DNA of 64,000 bases, taken from assembly GCA_019264575.1 (NCBI GenBank), contig JAHUZV010000012.1, forward strand, positions 1-64,000, in the 5' to 3' direction. The notes below the pieces were generated by a model. That model made no database searches. It was not told where the DNA came from and saw only the letters and a list, made by a program, of their open reading frames with translations. The first letter of the stretch is position 1. Each line of letters begins with the position of its first letter. Shown here piece by piece: positions 47,185-56,495 of this stretch. Source of the DNA: Vulcanococcus sp. (lineage in GTDB: Bacteria > Cyanobacteriota > Cyanobacteriia > PCC-6307 > Cyanobiaceae). The position numbers and the translations under genes are program-made.

Positions 47185-47640
47185 ATGGGCCGTTGGCTTG
47201 AACACAGCGTCACCACCGACGTGCAGGCCTCGGCCGAGCGGGTGTGGGAGGTGTGGAGTGATCTCGAGGCGATGCCCCGTTGGATGAACTGGATCGAATC
47301 GGTGGTTACCGAACCTGGCGATCCCGACCTCACCGACTGGACTCTCGCTGCCCAGGGCTTCCGCTTCCATTGGAAAGCGCGCATCACCCAGCGTGTGGAA
47401 GCCCAGCAGCTGCATTGGGAATCGGTGGGCGGCCTGCCCACCAAAGGAGCCGTGCGCTTCTACCCCCAGGGCCCCGAACTCACCGCCGTGAAGCTCACGG
47501 TGAGCTACGAGCTGCCGGGGGTATTGGCACCCTTGATGGAACCCTCCATCCTGGGGGGGATCGTGACCAAGGAGCTCCAGGCCAATCTGGATCGCTTCCG
47601 CGATCTCGTGCAAAGCGGGTATGGCCAGCAGCAGGGATGA
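47185..47640 (+). CDS. SRPBCC (polyketide cyclase/START-like) family protein
   Basis: A 151-residue START-like protein with a hydrophobic cavity. The pattern VQASAERVWEVWSDLEAMPRW at residues 14-34 is typical for the cyclase/dehydrase branch. In cyanobacteria a gene of this family often follows zds, so binding of a carotenoid or other lipid is possible. I choose the ATG at 47185; the upstream ATG three codons earlier is possible. It overlaps the next gene by 20 bases. Confidence 0.85.
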   Translation: MGRWLEHSVTTDVQASAERVWEVWSDLEAMPRWMNWIESVVTEPGDPDLTDWTLAAQGFRFHWKARITQRVEAQQLHWESVGGLPTKGAVRFYPQGPELTAVKLTVSYELPGVLAPLMEPSILGGIVTKELQANLDRFRDLVQSGYGQQQG

Positions 47641-48172
47641 CGCCTCCGATCGCAGCCGCGCTCTGAGCGGTCGCCGCGTGTGCTGCGGCTGGCTCAGTGG
47701 GCTTGCCCTGCTACCGGGCCTCACGGCCTGCGGCTCCGGTTCGGGGCCTGAAACCATCACGCTGCCGCCCCCGACCCCCAAGCCGGCAGCGGCTGAAAAA
47801 CCTGCTGAAGCCGAGTCTGCCCCGGCGGCTGGATTCACCCCGTTGCCCACGCCAGAGCAGGTGGTGGCAGCGCTGCCCACCGGGCGCCTTGATCCCTTTG
47901 CACCCTTGCCCCAGGCGAAAGCTGCCGCGTCAGGCGCTGCTCCAGCTGGCGATGTGCGCTTCACCGGTGTGATCCGCAGCGCCGGTCAGGCCCAGGCCTT
48001 GGTGCAGGTGGGCGATCAGAGCGGGGCTGTGTGTGTGGGGCGCCGCGGTGTCTGCGTGGGGTCTGGGTTGCCGGCGTTGCTCCCGGCTGACTGGTCCGTC
48101 ACCAGCATCGATGTGGCTAGTGGTCGTCTGGTGCTCAATCAGGCCGGTCAGCGCAGGGTGTTCAACCTCTGA
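47621..48172 (+). CDS. Putative lipoprotein
   Basis: A 183-residue protein. A twin basic N-terminus and hydrophobic stretch lead to the lipobox LTAC with Cys37, followed by a Pro/Ala/Glu-rich linker (about 45-105) and a small C-terminal domain (about 110-183) rich in beta structure, with two close cysteines (AVCVGRRGVCVG). The arrangement recalls PilP-like lipoproteins, but I would not call it so. Its end overlaps the convergent hemD end by 11 bases. Function unknown. Confidence 0.72.
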   Translation: MASSRDDASDRSRALSGRRVCCGWLSGLALLPGLTACGSGSGPETITLPPPTPKPAAAEKPAEAESAPAAGFTPLPTPEQVVAALPTGRLDPFAPLPQAKAAASGAAPAGDVRFTGVIRSAGQAQALVQVGDQSGAVCVGRRGVCVGSGLPALLPADWSVTSIDVASGRLVLNQAGQRRVFNL

Positions 48173-48974
48173 GCGGCTTGCCCTCCAACGCCTGAGCACA
48201 CGCCGCCACAAGCCCATCGAGGTCGTGGGGATCCGCTTCGCTATCCACGCGGCCCAGCTGGCTGCGGCAGGTGTGGCTGGTTTGCGGCCCGATCGATACC
48301 AAGGCCACTCCACTCAGTTGGTCTTGCCACTGATCACCAAAGTGTTGCTCCAGCAGCAGGGCGGTGTGTTGCACAGTTTTGCCGCTGCTGAAGGTGATGG
48401 CGTCCACTCTGCCTGCGGCCAGGGCCGCGGCGGTGGCTGGCGGCAACGACGCAGGGCAGCGCGATTCGTAGGCGGCCACTTCCACCACCCGAGCCCCCGC
48501 TTCCCCGAAGGCTTCCGCCAGCACGGTCCGGCCACCGCTCTGCACGCGCGGCAGCAGCAGCCGCAGCCCCCAGCCCGACACCGGGAAGTGATCGATCAGG
48601 CTGTCTGCCACAAATTGGGGCGGCACGAAATCCGCCGGTGCCCCCAGCGCCTCAAGCCGCGCGGCAGTTTTGCGGCCTACGGCGGCGATCTTGAGGCTCT
48701 GGGGGCGGCGGGCCAGGCTGCCGCCCAGCCGTTGCAGCCGCTGCTCCACCGCATCCACACCGTTGCTGCTCGACACCACCAGCCAGTGGAATTCATCGAG
48801 CTCGGCCAGGGCGTCATCGAGCGGGCCCCATTCATCCGGTGGACCGATCACCAGTGCCGGCAGATCCAGCACCGTGGCCCCGGCCTGCTCAAACAGGCGC
48901 CGTGCCTCGCCCAGCTGCTGCTCCGCCCGGGTCACGGCGATGGTGCGTCCCTGCAGGGGCGTGGGGATGGACAT
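48162..48974 (-). CDS. hemD: Uroporphyrinogen-III synthase
   Basis: A 270-residue HemD, which closes and inverts ring D of hydroxymethylbilane on the way to heme, chlorophyll, siroheme and cobalamin. The family has little sequence conservation, but GRTIAVTRAEQQLGEARRLF, WLVVSSSNGVDAVEQRL, VGRKTAARLEALG and AITFSSGKTVQHT are all where expected. It ends convergent with the lipoprotein gene and starts five bases after the GT2-TPR gene upstream. Confidence 0.93.
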   Translation of the reverse strand: MSIPTPLQGRTIAVTRAEQQLGEARRLFEQAGATVLDLPALVIGPPDEWGPLDDALAELDEFHWLVVSSSNGVDAVEQRLQRLGGSLARRPQSLKIAAVGRKTAARLEALGAPADFVPPQFVADSLIDHFPVSGWGLRLLLPRVQSGGRTVLAEAFGEAGARVVEVAAYESRCPASLPPATAAALAAGRVDAITFSSGKTVQHTALLLEQHFGDQWQDQLSGVALVSIGPQTSHTCRSQLGRVDSEADPHDLDGLVAACAQALEGKPLRG

Positions 48975-48979
48975 GGGGC

Positions 48980-50173
48980 TCAGTCCTCCAGCTTCACCAT
49001 CGCCCCGGCCTGCTGGCGCAGCTGAGCCGCTTCGCTGCTGCGGCCCTGCTGGTTGAGCAGCGCGATGGCCTGGCGGAAGCTGCTGCGGGCGCCATCGATG
49101 TCGCCGCCGAGCAGGAGCGCAACCGCGAGGTTTTGGTGGGTTTCTGCGTGCTCGGGTTGGAGCCGCCGCGCTTCGCGGTAGGCCTCCAGGGCACCGGCGA
49201 TGTCGCCGAGGCGGCGGCGGATCAGGCCGAGGTTGTACCAGCCCAGGCTGATCTCAGGAGCAGCGGTGGTGGCCCGCTGGCAGAGCGTTTCGGCCTCCTG
49301 CGGTTGACCCTGCTGGAGCAGCAGGGCCGCCAGGTTGAGCCGGGCGGCGAGGCTCAGGCGTGGTGCCAGCGGAAGCGCCAGGGCTTCGCGATAGAGGGCG
49401 ATCGCAGCGGCGGGATCGCGCGCGGCCTCGGCCAGGGCCAGATGCAGCAGCAGCTCGTAGCGCTCGGGGTGGGCGTCTGCCGGACACTGCGCCAGCCCTT
49501 GGCGCAGCAGTGCGGTGCCGCGCTCCAGGTTGCCTTCTGCTACCTCGAGGCTGCCGAGCTTGGCGCAGGCGTAGGGATCACCCGGCCGCTCCTGCAGCTC
49601 GGCTTCCATCGCTTCGCGCAGCCGCTGCGGCTTGTTGCCCTGGGCCAGCAGCTCCGGCCGGTAGCCGTCGTGCAGCAGAGCGGGTTCGGGGCAGTCGGCG
49701 ATGCGCCAGTTGTTCTCCTGCTGGAGCAGTTCGGCCACGCTGTCGTCCACCATCGAGTGGTAAGCGCGGCTCCAGCGGATCGCTGGGTGGCGCCGGAACA
49801 GGCGGCTCACATTCGAGTAGGGCGATTGCACCGCCCCGCGCTCGTGGCGCAGCAGGTTGATCAGCAGCACATCCGGTTGCGCCATCAACGCCCGCAGCGG
49901 CGCCATGGCTTCTGGCCGCAGGCGCTCGTCGGCATCGAGCACCAGCACCCAGTCGCCGCTCACCCATTGGAGGGCCTGGTTGCGGGCCGGGGCGAAGTCG
50001 CCCGGCCAGTCGATCTGCTCCACCCGCGCCCCCATCGCTTGCGCCAGGGCCACGGTGTTGTCGGTGGAGCCGGTGTCCACCACCACCATCTCGTCCACGA
50101 AGCCCTGCACCGAGCGCAGGCAGTCTTCGATCTGCGCCGCTTCGTCGCGCACGATCATCGAGAGGCTGAGCAT
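48980..50173 (-). CDS. GT2 glycosyltransferase with C-terminal TPR repeats
   Basis: A 397-residue protein. The first ~190 residues are a GT2 domain (LSMIVRDEAAQIEDCLRSV, VVDTGSTDNT at 32-41, VLDADERL near 78), of the type found in cyanobacteria and firmicutes joined to TPR. Residues ~205-390 contain about five TPR units (for example SLGWYNLGLIRRRLGDIAGA). The TPR arm suggests protein or glycopeptide acceptors, as in OGT-like enzymes, but the acceptor is unknown. It leads hemD by five bases. Confidence 0.88.
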   Translation of the reverse strand: MLSLSMIVRDEAAQIEDCLRSVQGFVDEMVVVDTGSTDNTVALAQAMGARVEQIDWPGDFAPARNQALQWVSGDWVLVLDADERLRPEAMAPLRALMAQPDVLLINLLRHERGAVQSPYSNVSRLFRRHPAIRWSRAYHSMVDDSVAELLQQENNWRIADCPEPALLHDGYRPELLAQGNKPQRLREAMEAELQERPGDPYACAKLGSLEVAEGNLERGTALLRQGLAQCPADAHPERYELLLHLALAEAARDPAAAIALYREALALPLAPRLSLAARLNLAALLLQQGQPQEAETLCQRATTAAPEISLGWYNLGLIRRRLGDIAGALEAYREARRLQPEHAETHQNLAVALLLGGDIDGARSSFRQAIALLNQQGRSSEAAQLRQQAGAMVKLED

Positions 50174-50225
50174 GGCGGTGGTGCAGGCGGCCTGAGGCTA
50201 GTGGCAGGGCCTGGCTTAGCCAGCT

Positions 50226-51854
50226 TCAGTCGGTGAAGCCGCCCTGGCTGAAACCTCCTTCCAGGGCATCGGCATCCAGGCCCAGGGCCTGCAGCACCAC
50301 CGCCTGGGCCTGCGGCATCTGCCCAGGGCTGTAGGCCGCAGGCAGCTGCGGCGGCAGCAGCGGCCGCAGCTGCTCCCAGAGATAGGGGCTGCCGTACACC
50401 GCCAGCCCCGCCAGTCGCCCTGCGGCCAGCAGTTGCTGCACCACCTGGGGCCAGGGTTCATCGCCGCCGGCACTACCGCGGAAGGGATTGCCGCGCACCA
50501 GCAGCTGCAGCAGCACGGGGCCGCTGTCCAGGCGATTCAGCGCCAGTGGCTCTTCTGCGTTGCCGCTCCAGGGGCTCGGGCTGCGGCTATCGAGCAGCAC
50601 GGCCTGATAACCCTGTGCGGCTGGCCGCAGCAGCGCCGGCGCCATGGCTGGCAGCTGCGGAGCATTCAGTTGGCTGTCGAGCCGAATCAGGTTCACACCG
50701 CTTTCCGCAGCTGGCACCGAGCCGCCTTGCCGCTCCAAGCTCAGCTCCAGCAGCTCACAGGCGAGCGCACGCTCCTCGTCCGCCACCAGGGCGCTGAGCT
50801 CCTGCACCACCGCCTCCAGGCGCTCTGCCCCAGGAGGACGGCAGCGCTGCAGGGCCGCCCTGCGCCGCTCCAGGCTGGCCTGCACGCGGGCCTGGCTGAT
50901 GCGCCCGCTCTCCACCGCTTCCGCCAAACCCTCCAGAGCAGCGGTGGCATCCGCGGGCATCAGGATCAGATCGGCGCCGGCTTCAAACGCCAGCACGGCC
51001 GCTTCAGCCGTGCCGTAGGTGTTGGTGATGGCGTCCATCACAAGGGCATCGGTCACCACTAGGCCCTGAAAGCTCAGGTCGTGCCGCAGCAGGGTGCTGA
51101 GTACGGCCGGCGAGAGGGTGGCGGGATGGGCGCGATCCAGGGCTGGTAGCTGCAGATGGGCGGTCATGACTGAGGCCACATCCGCGGCGATGGCGGCCCG
51201 GAATGGCGGCAGCTCCACCGCGTCCAAGCGCTCTTGGCTGTGGGGGATCAGCGGCAGTTCCAGGTGGGAGTCGCTGCTGGTGTCGCCGTGGCCGGGGAAG
51301 TGCTTCGCGCAGGCCAGAACTCCCTCGCCCTGGCAGCCGCGCACAAAGGCGGCAGCCAGCGCACCTGCGCTCTCGGGCGTTTCACCCCAGGCCCGCACAT
51401 TGATCACCGGGTTGGCGGGGTTGTTGTTCACATCGCACACGGGCCCCAGCACCCAGTTGAGCCCCAGCAGCCGCGCCTGGCGGCCGCAGCAGTGGCCATA
51501 GCGTTCCGCTAGCTCCACAGCTCGCGCTGGATCGTTGCCATGTAGCCGCCCCAGAGCGAGGGGCGGCACCAGCCAGCTGGCCCCTTCAAAGCGCTGGCCT
51601 ACGCCCTCTTCCACATCGGCGCAGAGCAGCAGGGGCTGCTGGGCCCAGCTCTGCAGTTGGGCGCAGCGCAGCCGCAGATCTTCGGCGCTGCCCCCCAGCA
51701 GGATCACCCCGCCCACGCCTAGCTCGAGCAGGTGCTTCAGCTCGGCATTGGTGAGCTCCCAGCGGGGATAGCGGCGCTGGCTGTCGCGGCTGAAGCCGCT
51801 GCCGCGCACCACCAGCAGCTGCGCCAGTTGGCGGCGCAGCTCAGCTGAGGTCAT
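50226..51854 (-). CDS. GH3 family beta-N-acetylhexosaminidase-like protein (NagZ type)
   Basis: A 542-residue protein. The N-terminal ~350 residues are a GH3 barrel with the NagZ signature [19 protein letters not shown], whose His/Asp act as acid-base dyad, and a catalytic Asp in [11 protein letters not shown]. The extra ~190 residues resemble the second, alpha/beta domain of larger GH3 enzymes. No signal peptide is seen. It should remove GlcNAc from cell-wall muropeptides or similar glycans. I start at the ATG at 51854, 14 bases inside rbfA; a longer frame from 51890 is possible. Confidence 0.88.
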   Translation of the reverse strand: MTSAELRRQLAQLLVVRGSGFSRDSQRRYPRWELTNAELKHLLELGVGGVILLGGSAEDLRLRCAQLQSWAQQPLLLCADVEEGVGQRFEGASWLVPPLALGRLHGNDPARAVELAERYGHCCGRQARLLGLNWVLGPVCDVNNNPANPVINVRAWGETPESAGALAAAFVRGCQGEGVLACAKHFPGHGDTSSDSHLELPLIPHSQERLDAVELPPFRAAIAADVASVMTAHLQLPALDRAHPATLSPAVLSTLLRHDLSFQGLVVTDALVMDAITNTYGTAEAAVLAFEAGADLILMPADATAALEGLAEAVESGRISQARVQASLERRRAALQRCRPPGAERLEAVVQELSALVADEERALACELLELSLERQGGSVPAAESGVNLIRLDSQLNAPQLPAMAPALLRPAAQGYQAVLLDSRSPSPWSGNAEEPLALNRLDSGPVLLQLLVRGNPFRGSAGGDEPWPQVVQQLLAAGRLAGLAVYGSPYLWEQLRPLLPPQLPAAYSPGQMPQAQAVVLQALGLDADALEGGFSQGGFTD

Positions 51855-52251
51855 CGTCGATCTGGCCCGTGCCCTCCGGGATCTCGCCACGTTCTTGGCG
51901 TTTCTGCTCCAGCTGGTTGAGCAGCCCCAGCACCGATGTGCCTTTCTCGATGCCTCGATCTAAGTGAAAGATCACTTCCGGCGTGCGGCGCATGTTCAGG
52001 CGTCGGCTCAATTCACCCTTCACGTAGCCCGCCGCTGAGCGCAGCCCAGCCAGGGCCTGATCCTGCACCTCCGGCGTGCCATAGACGCTCACGAAAATCT
52101 TGCAGTGCTGCAGATCGCCGGCCACTTCCACATTGGTGACGCTCACCATTCCCAAGCTGACGCGATCGTCTTTGATCCCGTTCACCAACAGCTCGCTGAT
52201 CTCACGGCGGATTGAGGCCGCCACCCGTTCCACCCGCCTGCCTTGCGCCAT
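51841..52251 (-). CDS. rbfA: Ribosome-binding factor A
   Basis: A 136-residue KH-like factor for 30S maturation and cold adaptation. It starts [20 protein letters not shown] and has [20 protein letters not shown] with [10 protein letters not shown], the signatures of RbfA. The acidic C-terminus overlaps the start of the GH3 gene by 14 bases. The DUF751 gene ends two bases upstream of its start codon region, in one operon. Confidence 0.96.
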   Translation of the reverse strand: MAQGRRVERVAASIRREISELLVNGIKDDRVSLGMVSVTNVEVAGDLQHCKIFVSVYGTPEVQDQALAGLRSAAGYVKGELSRRLNMRRTPEVIFHLDRGIEKGTSVLGLLNQLEQKRQERGEIPEGTGQIDDDLS

Positions 52252-52253
52252 GC

Positions 52254-52460
52254 CTAGGCGATCACATCTGTGCTCACCATGGCACGCAGGATCAGTCCCA
52301 GGCTCAGCAGACCGCTTACCAGCGCCCCCACCAACGCCACAGCGGTGACGGGATTGCTGCGCCGCTGGGCCAGAGGCTCCAGCACCGAGTTGGCGACGCC
52401 CAGGCCAAAAGCGATCAGATAGCGCGGGTAGCGCGTCACATTGAGGAAGAAATCCCGCAT
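52254..52460 (-). CDS. Ycf33-like (DUF751) small membrane protein
   Basis: A 68-residue protein that begins [20 protein letters not shown], a pattern of the DUF751/Ycf33 family of cyanobacteria and plastids, with two hydrophobic segments (about 15-30 and 40-62). The function is not established; a role in thylakoid electron flow has been suggested for plastid homologues, but I cannot support that here. It is the first gene of the DUF751-rbfA-GH3 minus-strand operon. Confidence 0.85.
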   Translation of the reverse strand: MRDFFLNVTRYPRYLIAFGLGVANSVLEPLAQRRSNPVTAVALVGALVSGLLSLGLILRAMVSTDVIA

Positions 52461-52515
52461 CGGGGCTCGGGCGCTGGCCGTTGAGTGCTGGCTACTCTGC
52501 CGCGAAAAGGGTCCG

Positions 52516-53226
52516 ATGCTGGAGCTCCATCAGTTCCGCCACTCCGCCTTCTGCGAGAAGGTGCGTTTGGTGCTGGCGGCCAAGGGCCTCTCTTACAGCG
52601 TGGTGGAGGTCACCCCTGGGGTGGGGCAGCTGGAGCTCTATCGCTTGTCGGGGCAGCGGCAGGTGCCGGTGCTGGTGGATAGCTCCAACGTGATTGCTGA
52701 TTCCAGCGCCATCGCCCAACACCTGGAGCGCCACACGCCGGAGCCGGCCCTGCTGCCCGCCGATCCGGCGCTACGCGCCCAGGCGCTGCTGCTGGAAGAT
52801 TGGGCCGATACCGCACTGGCTGCCGGCGTGCGGTTGGCTCTTGTACAAGCCGCCGCTGCTGATCCGGTGCTGCGGGGTGGATTGCTCCCCGATGCCACCC
52901 CAGCCCCCCTGCGCAGCCTGGTGGGAGCACTGCCCTCCGGCGTGCTCAGCGGCTTGGGGCAGGTGATCGATCACGGCGGCCTTGAGCAGCTCCGCGCCAA
53001 CCTCGAGCAGTTGGCGCTGCTGGTGCAGCAGCAGCCTTATTTGGTGGGCGATCGGCTGAGCCTGGCGGATCTGGCGGTGGTGGCTCAGCTCTCGCTGGTG
53101 CTCTTCCCGGCCAGTGCCGGAGCCCCCCTCGCTGGCCGCGGCGTGCCCGGGCTGGCGGATGATCCCAAGCTGGCGCCGCTGTGGCAGTGGCGCGATGCCA
53201 TCGGCACGCAGGTGGGGCGCCCCTAA
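52516..53226 (+). CDS. Glutathione S-transferase family protein
   Basis: A 236-residue protein. The thioredoxin-like N-terminal domain has FRHSAFCEKVRLVLAAKGL (with the SxFCxK active-site region), the cis-proline in GQRQVPVLVD and the glutathione-binding ADSSAIAQHLE. The helical C-terminal domain ends with LSLADLAVVAQLSLVL. The substrate cannot be told. It starts at the ATG at 52516. It ends overlapping the opposite DUF6816-like gene by four bases. Confidence 0.9.
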   Translation: MLELHQFRHSAFCEKVRLVLAAKGLSYSVVEVTPGVGQLELYRLSGQRQVPVLVDSSNVIADSSAIAQHLERHTPEPALLPADPALRAQALLLEDWADTALAAGVRLALVQAAAADPVLRGGLLPDATPAPLRSLVGALPSGVLSGLGQVIDHGGLEQLRANLEQLALLVQQQPYLVGDRLSLADLAVVAQLSLVLFPASAGAPLAGRGVPGLADDPKLAPLWQWRDAIGTQVGRP

Positions 53227-53894
53227 TCCAGCCGCTCCAGCACCAATTGGCCTCGCCAGCTGCGCCGGGCTTCGCCGGCTAGCCCCTCGGCCGGTGAGCC
53301 ATAGCTGGCCTGCCATTGCTCGGCTTCGATGCGATCCGGCTGCACCAGCCGGTAGCGGCTGAGGGTTTCCACGCGACTCACCCGCGGATCACCAGGCCCG
53401 TGCAGCACCTGCAGGGCCAGTTCATCGGCCAGGAAGCAGCTGTCGCTGGTTTGCGCGCTGCGTCGCCCCACCACCGTGGATTCCAGCCGCTGATCACCGC
53501 TGAGCAGGGCGAGCTGCCGGTTGGGATTGAGCGGATCGTTGCGCACCTGCAGCAGCTGATCTCCCAGCAGGGCGGAACCGATGGCCGCGGCGTTGAAGGC
53601 CCGATCACCCACCACCTCGCCCTGCGGATCCAGGTTGAAGCGCACCTCGTACTGGAGATCGGGCTCCATGCCGCTGGGGTCGTGGTTGGTGGCCTGCCAG
53701 CGCCCCGCAAACCACTCCGGATAGAGCAGATCACGCTGCCCGGGCCGCGGCAGCGGTGCTGGCAGGCTCCAGCTTGGCCAGTTCGCCAGCCGCTGCTCTA
53801 AGGGCTCGGCAGCGGAGGCGGCCAGGGCCATCGGCGTTTGTAGCAGTAGCACCAGCGCCGCCAGGCAGCAGCCGCGCAGCAGTGCGATCCCCAT
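53223..53894 (-). CDS. DUF6816-like exported protein
   Basis: A 223-residue protein with a signal peptide (MGIALLRGCCLAALVLLLQT, cleavage after LAA near residue 25). The mature part has the sequence LLYPEWFAGRWQA and FNAAAIGSALLGD, which fits a cyanobacterial/plant family of predicted lumenal proteins (DUF6816, I believe). It is lipocalin-like in being built of beta strands. The function is unknown. The ATG at 53894 is taken, as it starts the signal peptide; the frame is open 18 codons further upstream. Confidence 0.75.
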   Translation of the reverse strand: MGIALLRGCCLAALVLLLQTPMALAASAAEPLEQRLANWPSWSLPAPLPRPGQRDLLYPEWFAGRWQATNHDPSGMEPDLQYEVRFNLDPQGEVVGDRAFNAAAIGSALLGDQLLQVRNDPLNPNRQLALLSGDQRLESTVVGRRSAQTSDSCFLADELALQVLHGPGDPRVSRVETLSRYRLVQPDRIEAEQWQASYGSPAEGLAGEARRSWRGQLVLERLD

Positions 53895-53946
53895 GGCTGA
53901 ACAGGCGTGGCAGGCTGCGCTGATCCTGGCGCTACGCCCCAGCCCC

Positions 53947-54210
53947 ATGTCTGATCCGCTGATCCGTGAACTGGATCATTACGTGGTGCTGGAGCCGGGT
54001 CGCCCCCAGCAGCTGCTCACCGCTGAAGACACCCTCACCTGGCTCACGCAACAGCTGCAGCACCTGGAGCCGTTGCCGGCTGATCTGCTCGCTCTGCCGG
54101 ATGCTGCGGCCCGGGCTCAGCGCCTGCTGGAAACCGCCTGTGAGCTCGAGCTCGCGCCGGGTGTGGTGGTGCAGTGGTTTGCGATCCGCTTGGAACCGCC
54201 GGGCAGCTAG
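53947..54210 (+). CDS. crr7: Chlororespiratory reduction 7 family protein
   Basis: An 87-residue protein that matches the CRR7 pattern: an N-terminal DHYVVLEPGRPQQLLTAEDTL, a central LP-D-L helix region and the end APGVVVQWFAIRLEPPG. CRR7 is a factor for accumulation of the chloroplast NDH complex, kept in cyanobacteria. The gene starts at 53947 with an ATG, divergent from the DUF6816-like gene by 52 bases, and overlaps aroK by four bases at the end. Confidence 0.87.
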   Translation: MSDPLIRELDHYVVLEPGRPQQLLTAEDTLTWLTQQLQHLEPLPADLLALPDAAARAQRLLETACELELAPGVVVQWFAIRLEPPGS

Positions 54211-54857
54211 TTGATCGAGGTGCTCACCTCACCGGCATCGTTCACCACCTGCAGGCGGTGTTGCGGGGCTGCGGTGCGTTCTTTCAACACACCCGGCAGC
54301 GCTTCGAGGATCTGTGCCGCCACCTCCTCGGCAGGGCGGCCGTCTTGAACGATGTGCAGATCGGCCTGGGCGTAGAGCGGTTTTCGCTCGGCCAGCAGGG
54401 CCGTCAGGCGTGCGGCTGGATCTGCGGTTTCAAGCAGGGGCCGTGGGGTGGCATCGCTGCGCACCCGCTCCAGCAGCAGGGCCTCCGGCGCGTCCAGCCA
54501 GATCACCACGCCCTGGTGCAGCTGGCCCCAGTTCTCCGGCCGGGTCACCACGCCGCCGCCGGTGGCCACCACCAGCGAATGCCAGCTGGCGATCTGATTG
54601 AGCACCGCGGCTTCCAGCGCACGAAAGCCCGCTTCGCCCTCGCTGGCGAACAGCTCGGGGATGCTGCGGCCGGCCACCTGCTCGATGCTGGTGTCGGCGT
54701 CGAGAAAGCGGTAGCCCAGCAGCTCAGCCAGGTGCCGGCCTGCGGTGCTTTTGCCGCTGCCCATCATCCCCACCAGATAGAGGTTGAGCCCCTCCAGGCG
54801 CTGGCGCAGGGCGGCATGCGGGTGGGCCATCGGTGCTGAGACAGCGCAGCGGTTCAC
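54207..54857 (-). CDS. aroK: Shikimate kinase
   Basis: A 216-residue kinase for the 3-phosphorylation of shikimate in aromatic amino acid synthesis. It has GMMGSGKST (P-loop), the shikimate-binding DADTSIEQ, GGGVVTRPENW and the LID region ATPRPLL. A long C-terminal tail of about 30 residues follows the kinase fold. The frame starts at a GTG at 54857; the ATG at 54830 is an equal alternative. It is convergent with crr7. Confidence 0.95.
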   Translation of the reverse strand: MNRCAVSAPMAHPHAALRQRLEGLNLYLVGMMGSGKSTAGRHLAELLGYRFLDADTSIEQVAGRSIPELFASEGEAGFRALEAAVLNQIASWHSLVVATGGGVVTRPENWGQLHQGVVIWLDAPEALLLERVRSDATPRPLLETADPAARLTALLAERKPLYAQADLHIVQDGRPAEEVAAQILEALPGVLKERTAAPQHRLQVVNDAGEVSTSIN

Positions 54858-54889
54858 ATTCCTAGGATGGGGCCTTGCTCGATGCAGCT

Positions 54890-55867
54890 ATGACTCCGCC
54901 CCCCGTGGCGGCGCCTCCGGCGAGCCCGGTGCCCGCCGTTCCTGCAGCAGCTTCCCCGCGTAGCCACGCCGCCCATGGCCAGGGCCGTGGCTGTGTGATC
55001 ACCCGCCGCGCCTGCTTCAGTTCCAGCCACCGCTACTGGCTGCCTGAGCTCAGTGCTGAGGAGAACCAAGCCCGCTTCGGCCCCTGCAGCCTTGCCCCCG
55101 GCCACGGCCATAACTACGAGCTGATCGTGGCTATGGGCGGCCCGCTCGATGCCGATGGCATGGTGCTCAACCTCTCGGATGTGAAACACGCCATCCGTGA
55201 GCAGGTCACCGGCCAGCTCGACTTCCGCTTCCTCAACGAGGCCTGGCCGGAGTTCGATCTGCAACAGCCCGGCGGCATGCTGCCCACCACCGAGGCGCTC
55301 ACCCTTGCGATCTGGCGCCGCCTCCAGCCCCAGCTGCCCCTGATGGGGCTGCGCCTTTACGAAACCGACAAGCTCTGGGCCGATGTGCTCGGCGATTCCA
55401 TGGAAGCGTTCCTCACCATCAAGACCCACTTCGCGGCGGCCCATCGCCTGGCACGGCCAGAGCTGAGCCCCGAGGAGAACGACGCGATTTACGGCAAGTG
55501 CGCCAGGCCCCACGGCCACGGCCACAACTACATGCTCGAAGTGACCGTGCGCGGCGCCATCGATCCCCGCACCGGCATGGTCTGTGATCTGGCGGCGCTG
55601 CAGGGGTTGGTCGACGACCTGGTGGTGGAGCCGTTCGACCACACCTTCCTCAACAAGGACGTGGCTCACTTCGCCACCACCGTGCCCACTGCCGAGAACA
55701 TCGCGCTGCACATCGCTGATCTGCTCAGCGCTCCGGTCGCTGGCCTTGGCGCCAGCCTGCACAAGGTGCGCCTCCAGGAAAGCCCCAACAACGCCGCTGA
55801 GGTGTTTGCCGAGGTGCCGGCTCTCGGCATGCAGCCCCAGGCCCTAGAGGCCCTTGCCAGCGCCTGA
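54890..55867 (+). CDS. Double-domain 6-pyruvoyl-tetrahydropterin synthase/QueD-like protein
   Basis: A 325-residue protein with two PTPS folds in one chain. Domain 1 has His47 (FSSSHR) and His72/His74 (PGHGHNYE) as zinc ligands and Cys66 as catalytic cysteine; domain 2 has His185 (FAAAHR), His210/His212 (HGHGHNYM) and Cys204 in the same spacing. Both glutamate regions near the domain ends are present (LYETDK; RLQESPNNAAEV). The enzyme acts on dihydroneopterin triphosphate, either toward queuosine (6-carboxy-tetrahydropterin) or toward cyanobacterial pterins. A Pro/Ala-rich N-terminus of about 35 residues precedes domain 1. Start: ATG at 54890. Confidence 0.92.
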   Translation: MTPPPVAAPPASPVPAVPAAASPRSHAAHGQGRGCVITRRACFSSSHRYWLPELSAEENQARFGPCSLAPGHGHNYELIVAMGGPLDADGMVLNLSDVKHAIREQVTGQLDFRFLNEAWPEFDLQQPGGMLPTTEALTLAIWRRLQPQLPLMGLRLYETDKLWADVLGDSMEAFLTIKTHFAAAHRLARPELSPEENDAIYGKCARPHGHGHNYMLEVTVRGAIDPRTGMVCDLAALQGLVDDLVVEPFDHTFLNKDVAHFATTVPTAENIALHIADLLSAPVAGLGASLHKVRLQESPNNAAEVFAEVPALGMQPQALEALASA

Positions 55868-56495
55868 GCTGCGCCTGGTGCTGGCGGTCAGCCTTGATGG
55901 CCGCCTTGCCCCACCCGGCGGTGGGGCAGCCCAGATCGGTGGCCGCGGCGATCGCCAAGTGCTGGAAGAAGCCCTCGCCTGGGCCGATGCCTGTCTGATC
56001 GGCGGCCGCACGCTGCGCTTGCACGGCAGCACCTGTTTGATTCATGCGGCGCCTCTGCTGGAGCAGCGCCTCTGTGAGGGGCGGCCGGATCAGCCGGCGG
56101 CTGTGGTGGTGAGCCGCGGCGGCAGTTTCGATCCCCAGCTGCGCTTTTTCAGCCAGCCGCTGCAGCGCTGGCTGCTGGGGCCCGGCCCGATGGTGCCACC
56201 CACGGGTTTTCACGCTGCGATGCCCCTGGTGGGCTGGTCTGAAGCCCTGAGAGCACTGGCTGCCAAGGGCCTGCAGCGGTTGGTGCTGCTGGGCGGCGCT
56301 GAGCTCGCCGGTGCGTTGCTGCAGGAGCAGTTGGTGGACGAGTTGCAGCTCACCCTCTGCCCGCTGCTGCTGGGCGGCCCACATAGCTGGCTGCCCAACG
56401 GGGTGCGCCTTGATCCCAACCGCTGGCAGCTGAAGGAGCAGCGCCCGCTCGAGGGCGATGAACTGCTGTTGCGTTACCGCTGCTTCAGGGATTGA
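55854..56495 (+). CDS. RibD C-terminal/dihydrofolate reductase-like protein (TTG start)
   Basis: A 213-residue reductase-like protein. It has LRLVLAVSLDGRLAPPGGG at the N-terminus, WADACLIGGRTLR, LVLLGGAELAGALL and the end of the RibD-C fold; no deaminase domain is attached. The family reduces pyrimidine or pterin carbonyls with NADPH. It begins 14 bases inside the double PTPS gene at a TTG, so it is translated with it, and could act on a pterin product (inference). Confidence 0.85.
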   Translation: MPAPELRLVLAVSLDGRLAPPGGGAAQIGGRGDRQVLEEALAWADACLIGGRTLRLHGSTCLIHAAPLLEQRLCEGRPDQPAAVVVSRGGSFDPQLRFFSQPLQRWLLGPGPMVPPTGFHAAMPLVGWSEALRALAAKGLQRLVLLGGAELAGALLQEQLVDELQLTLCPLLLGGPHSWLPNGVRLDPNRWQLKEQRPLEGDELLLRYRCFRD

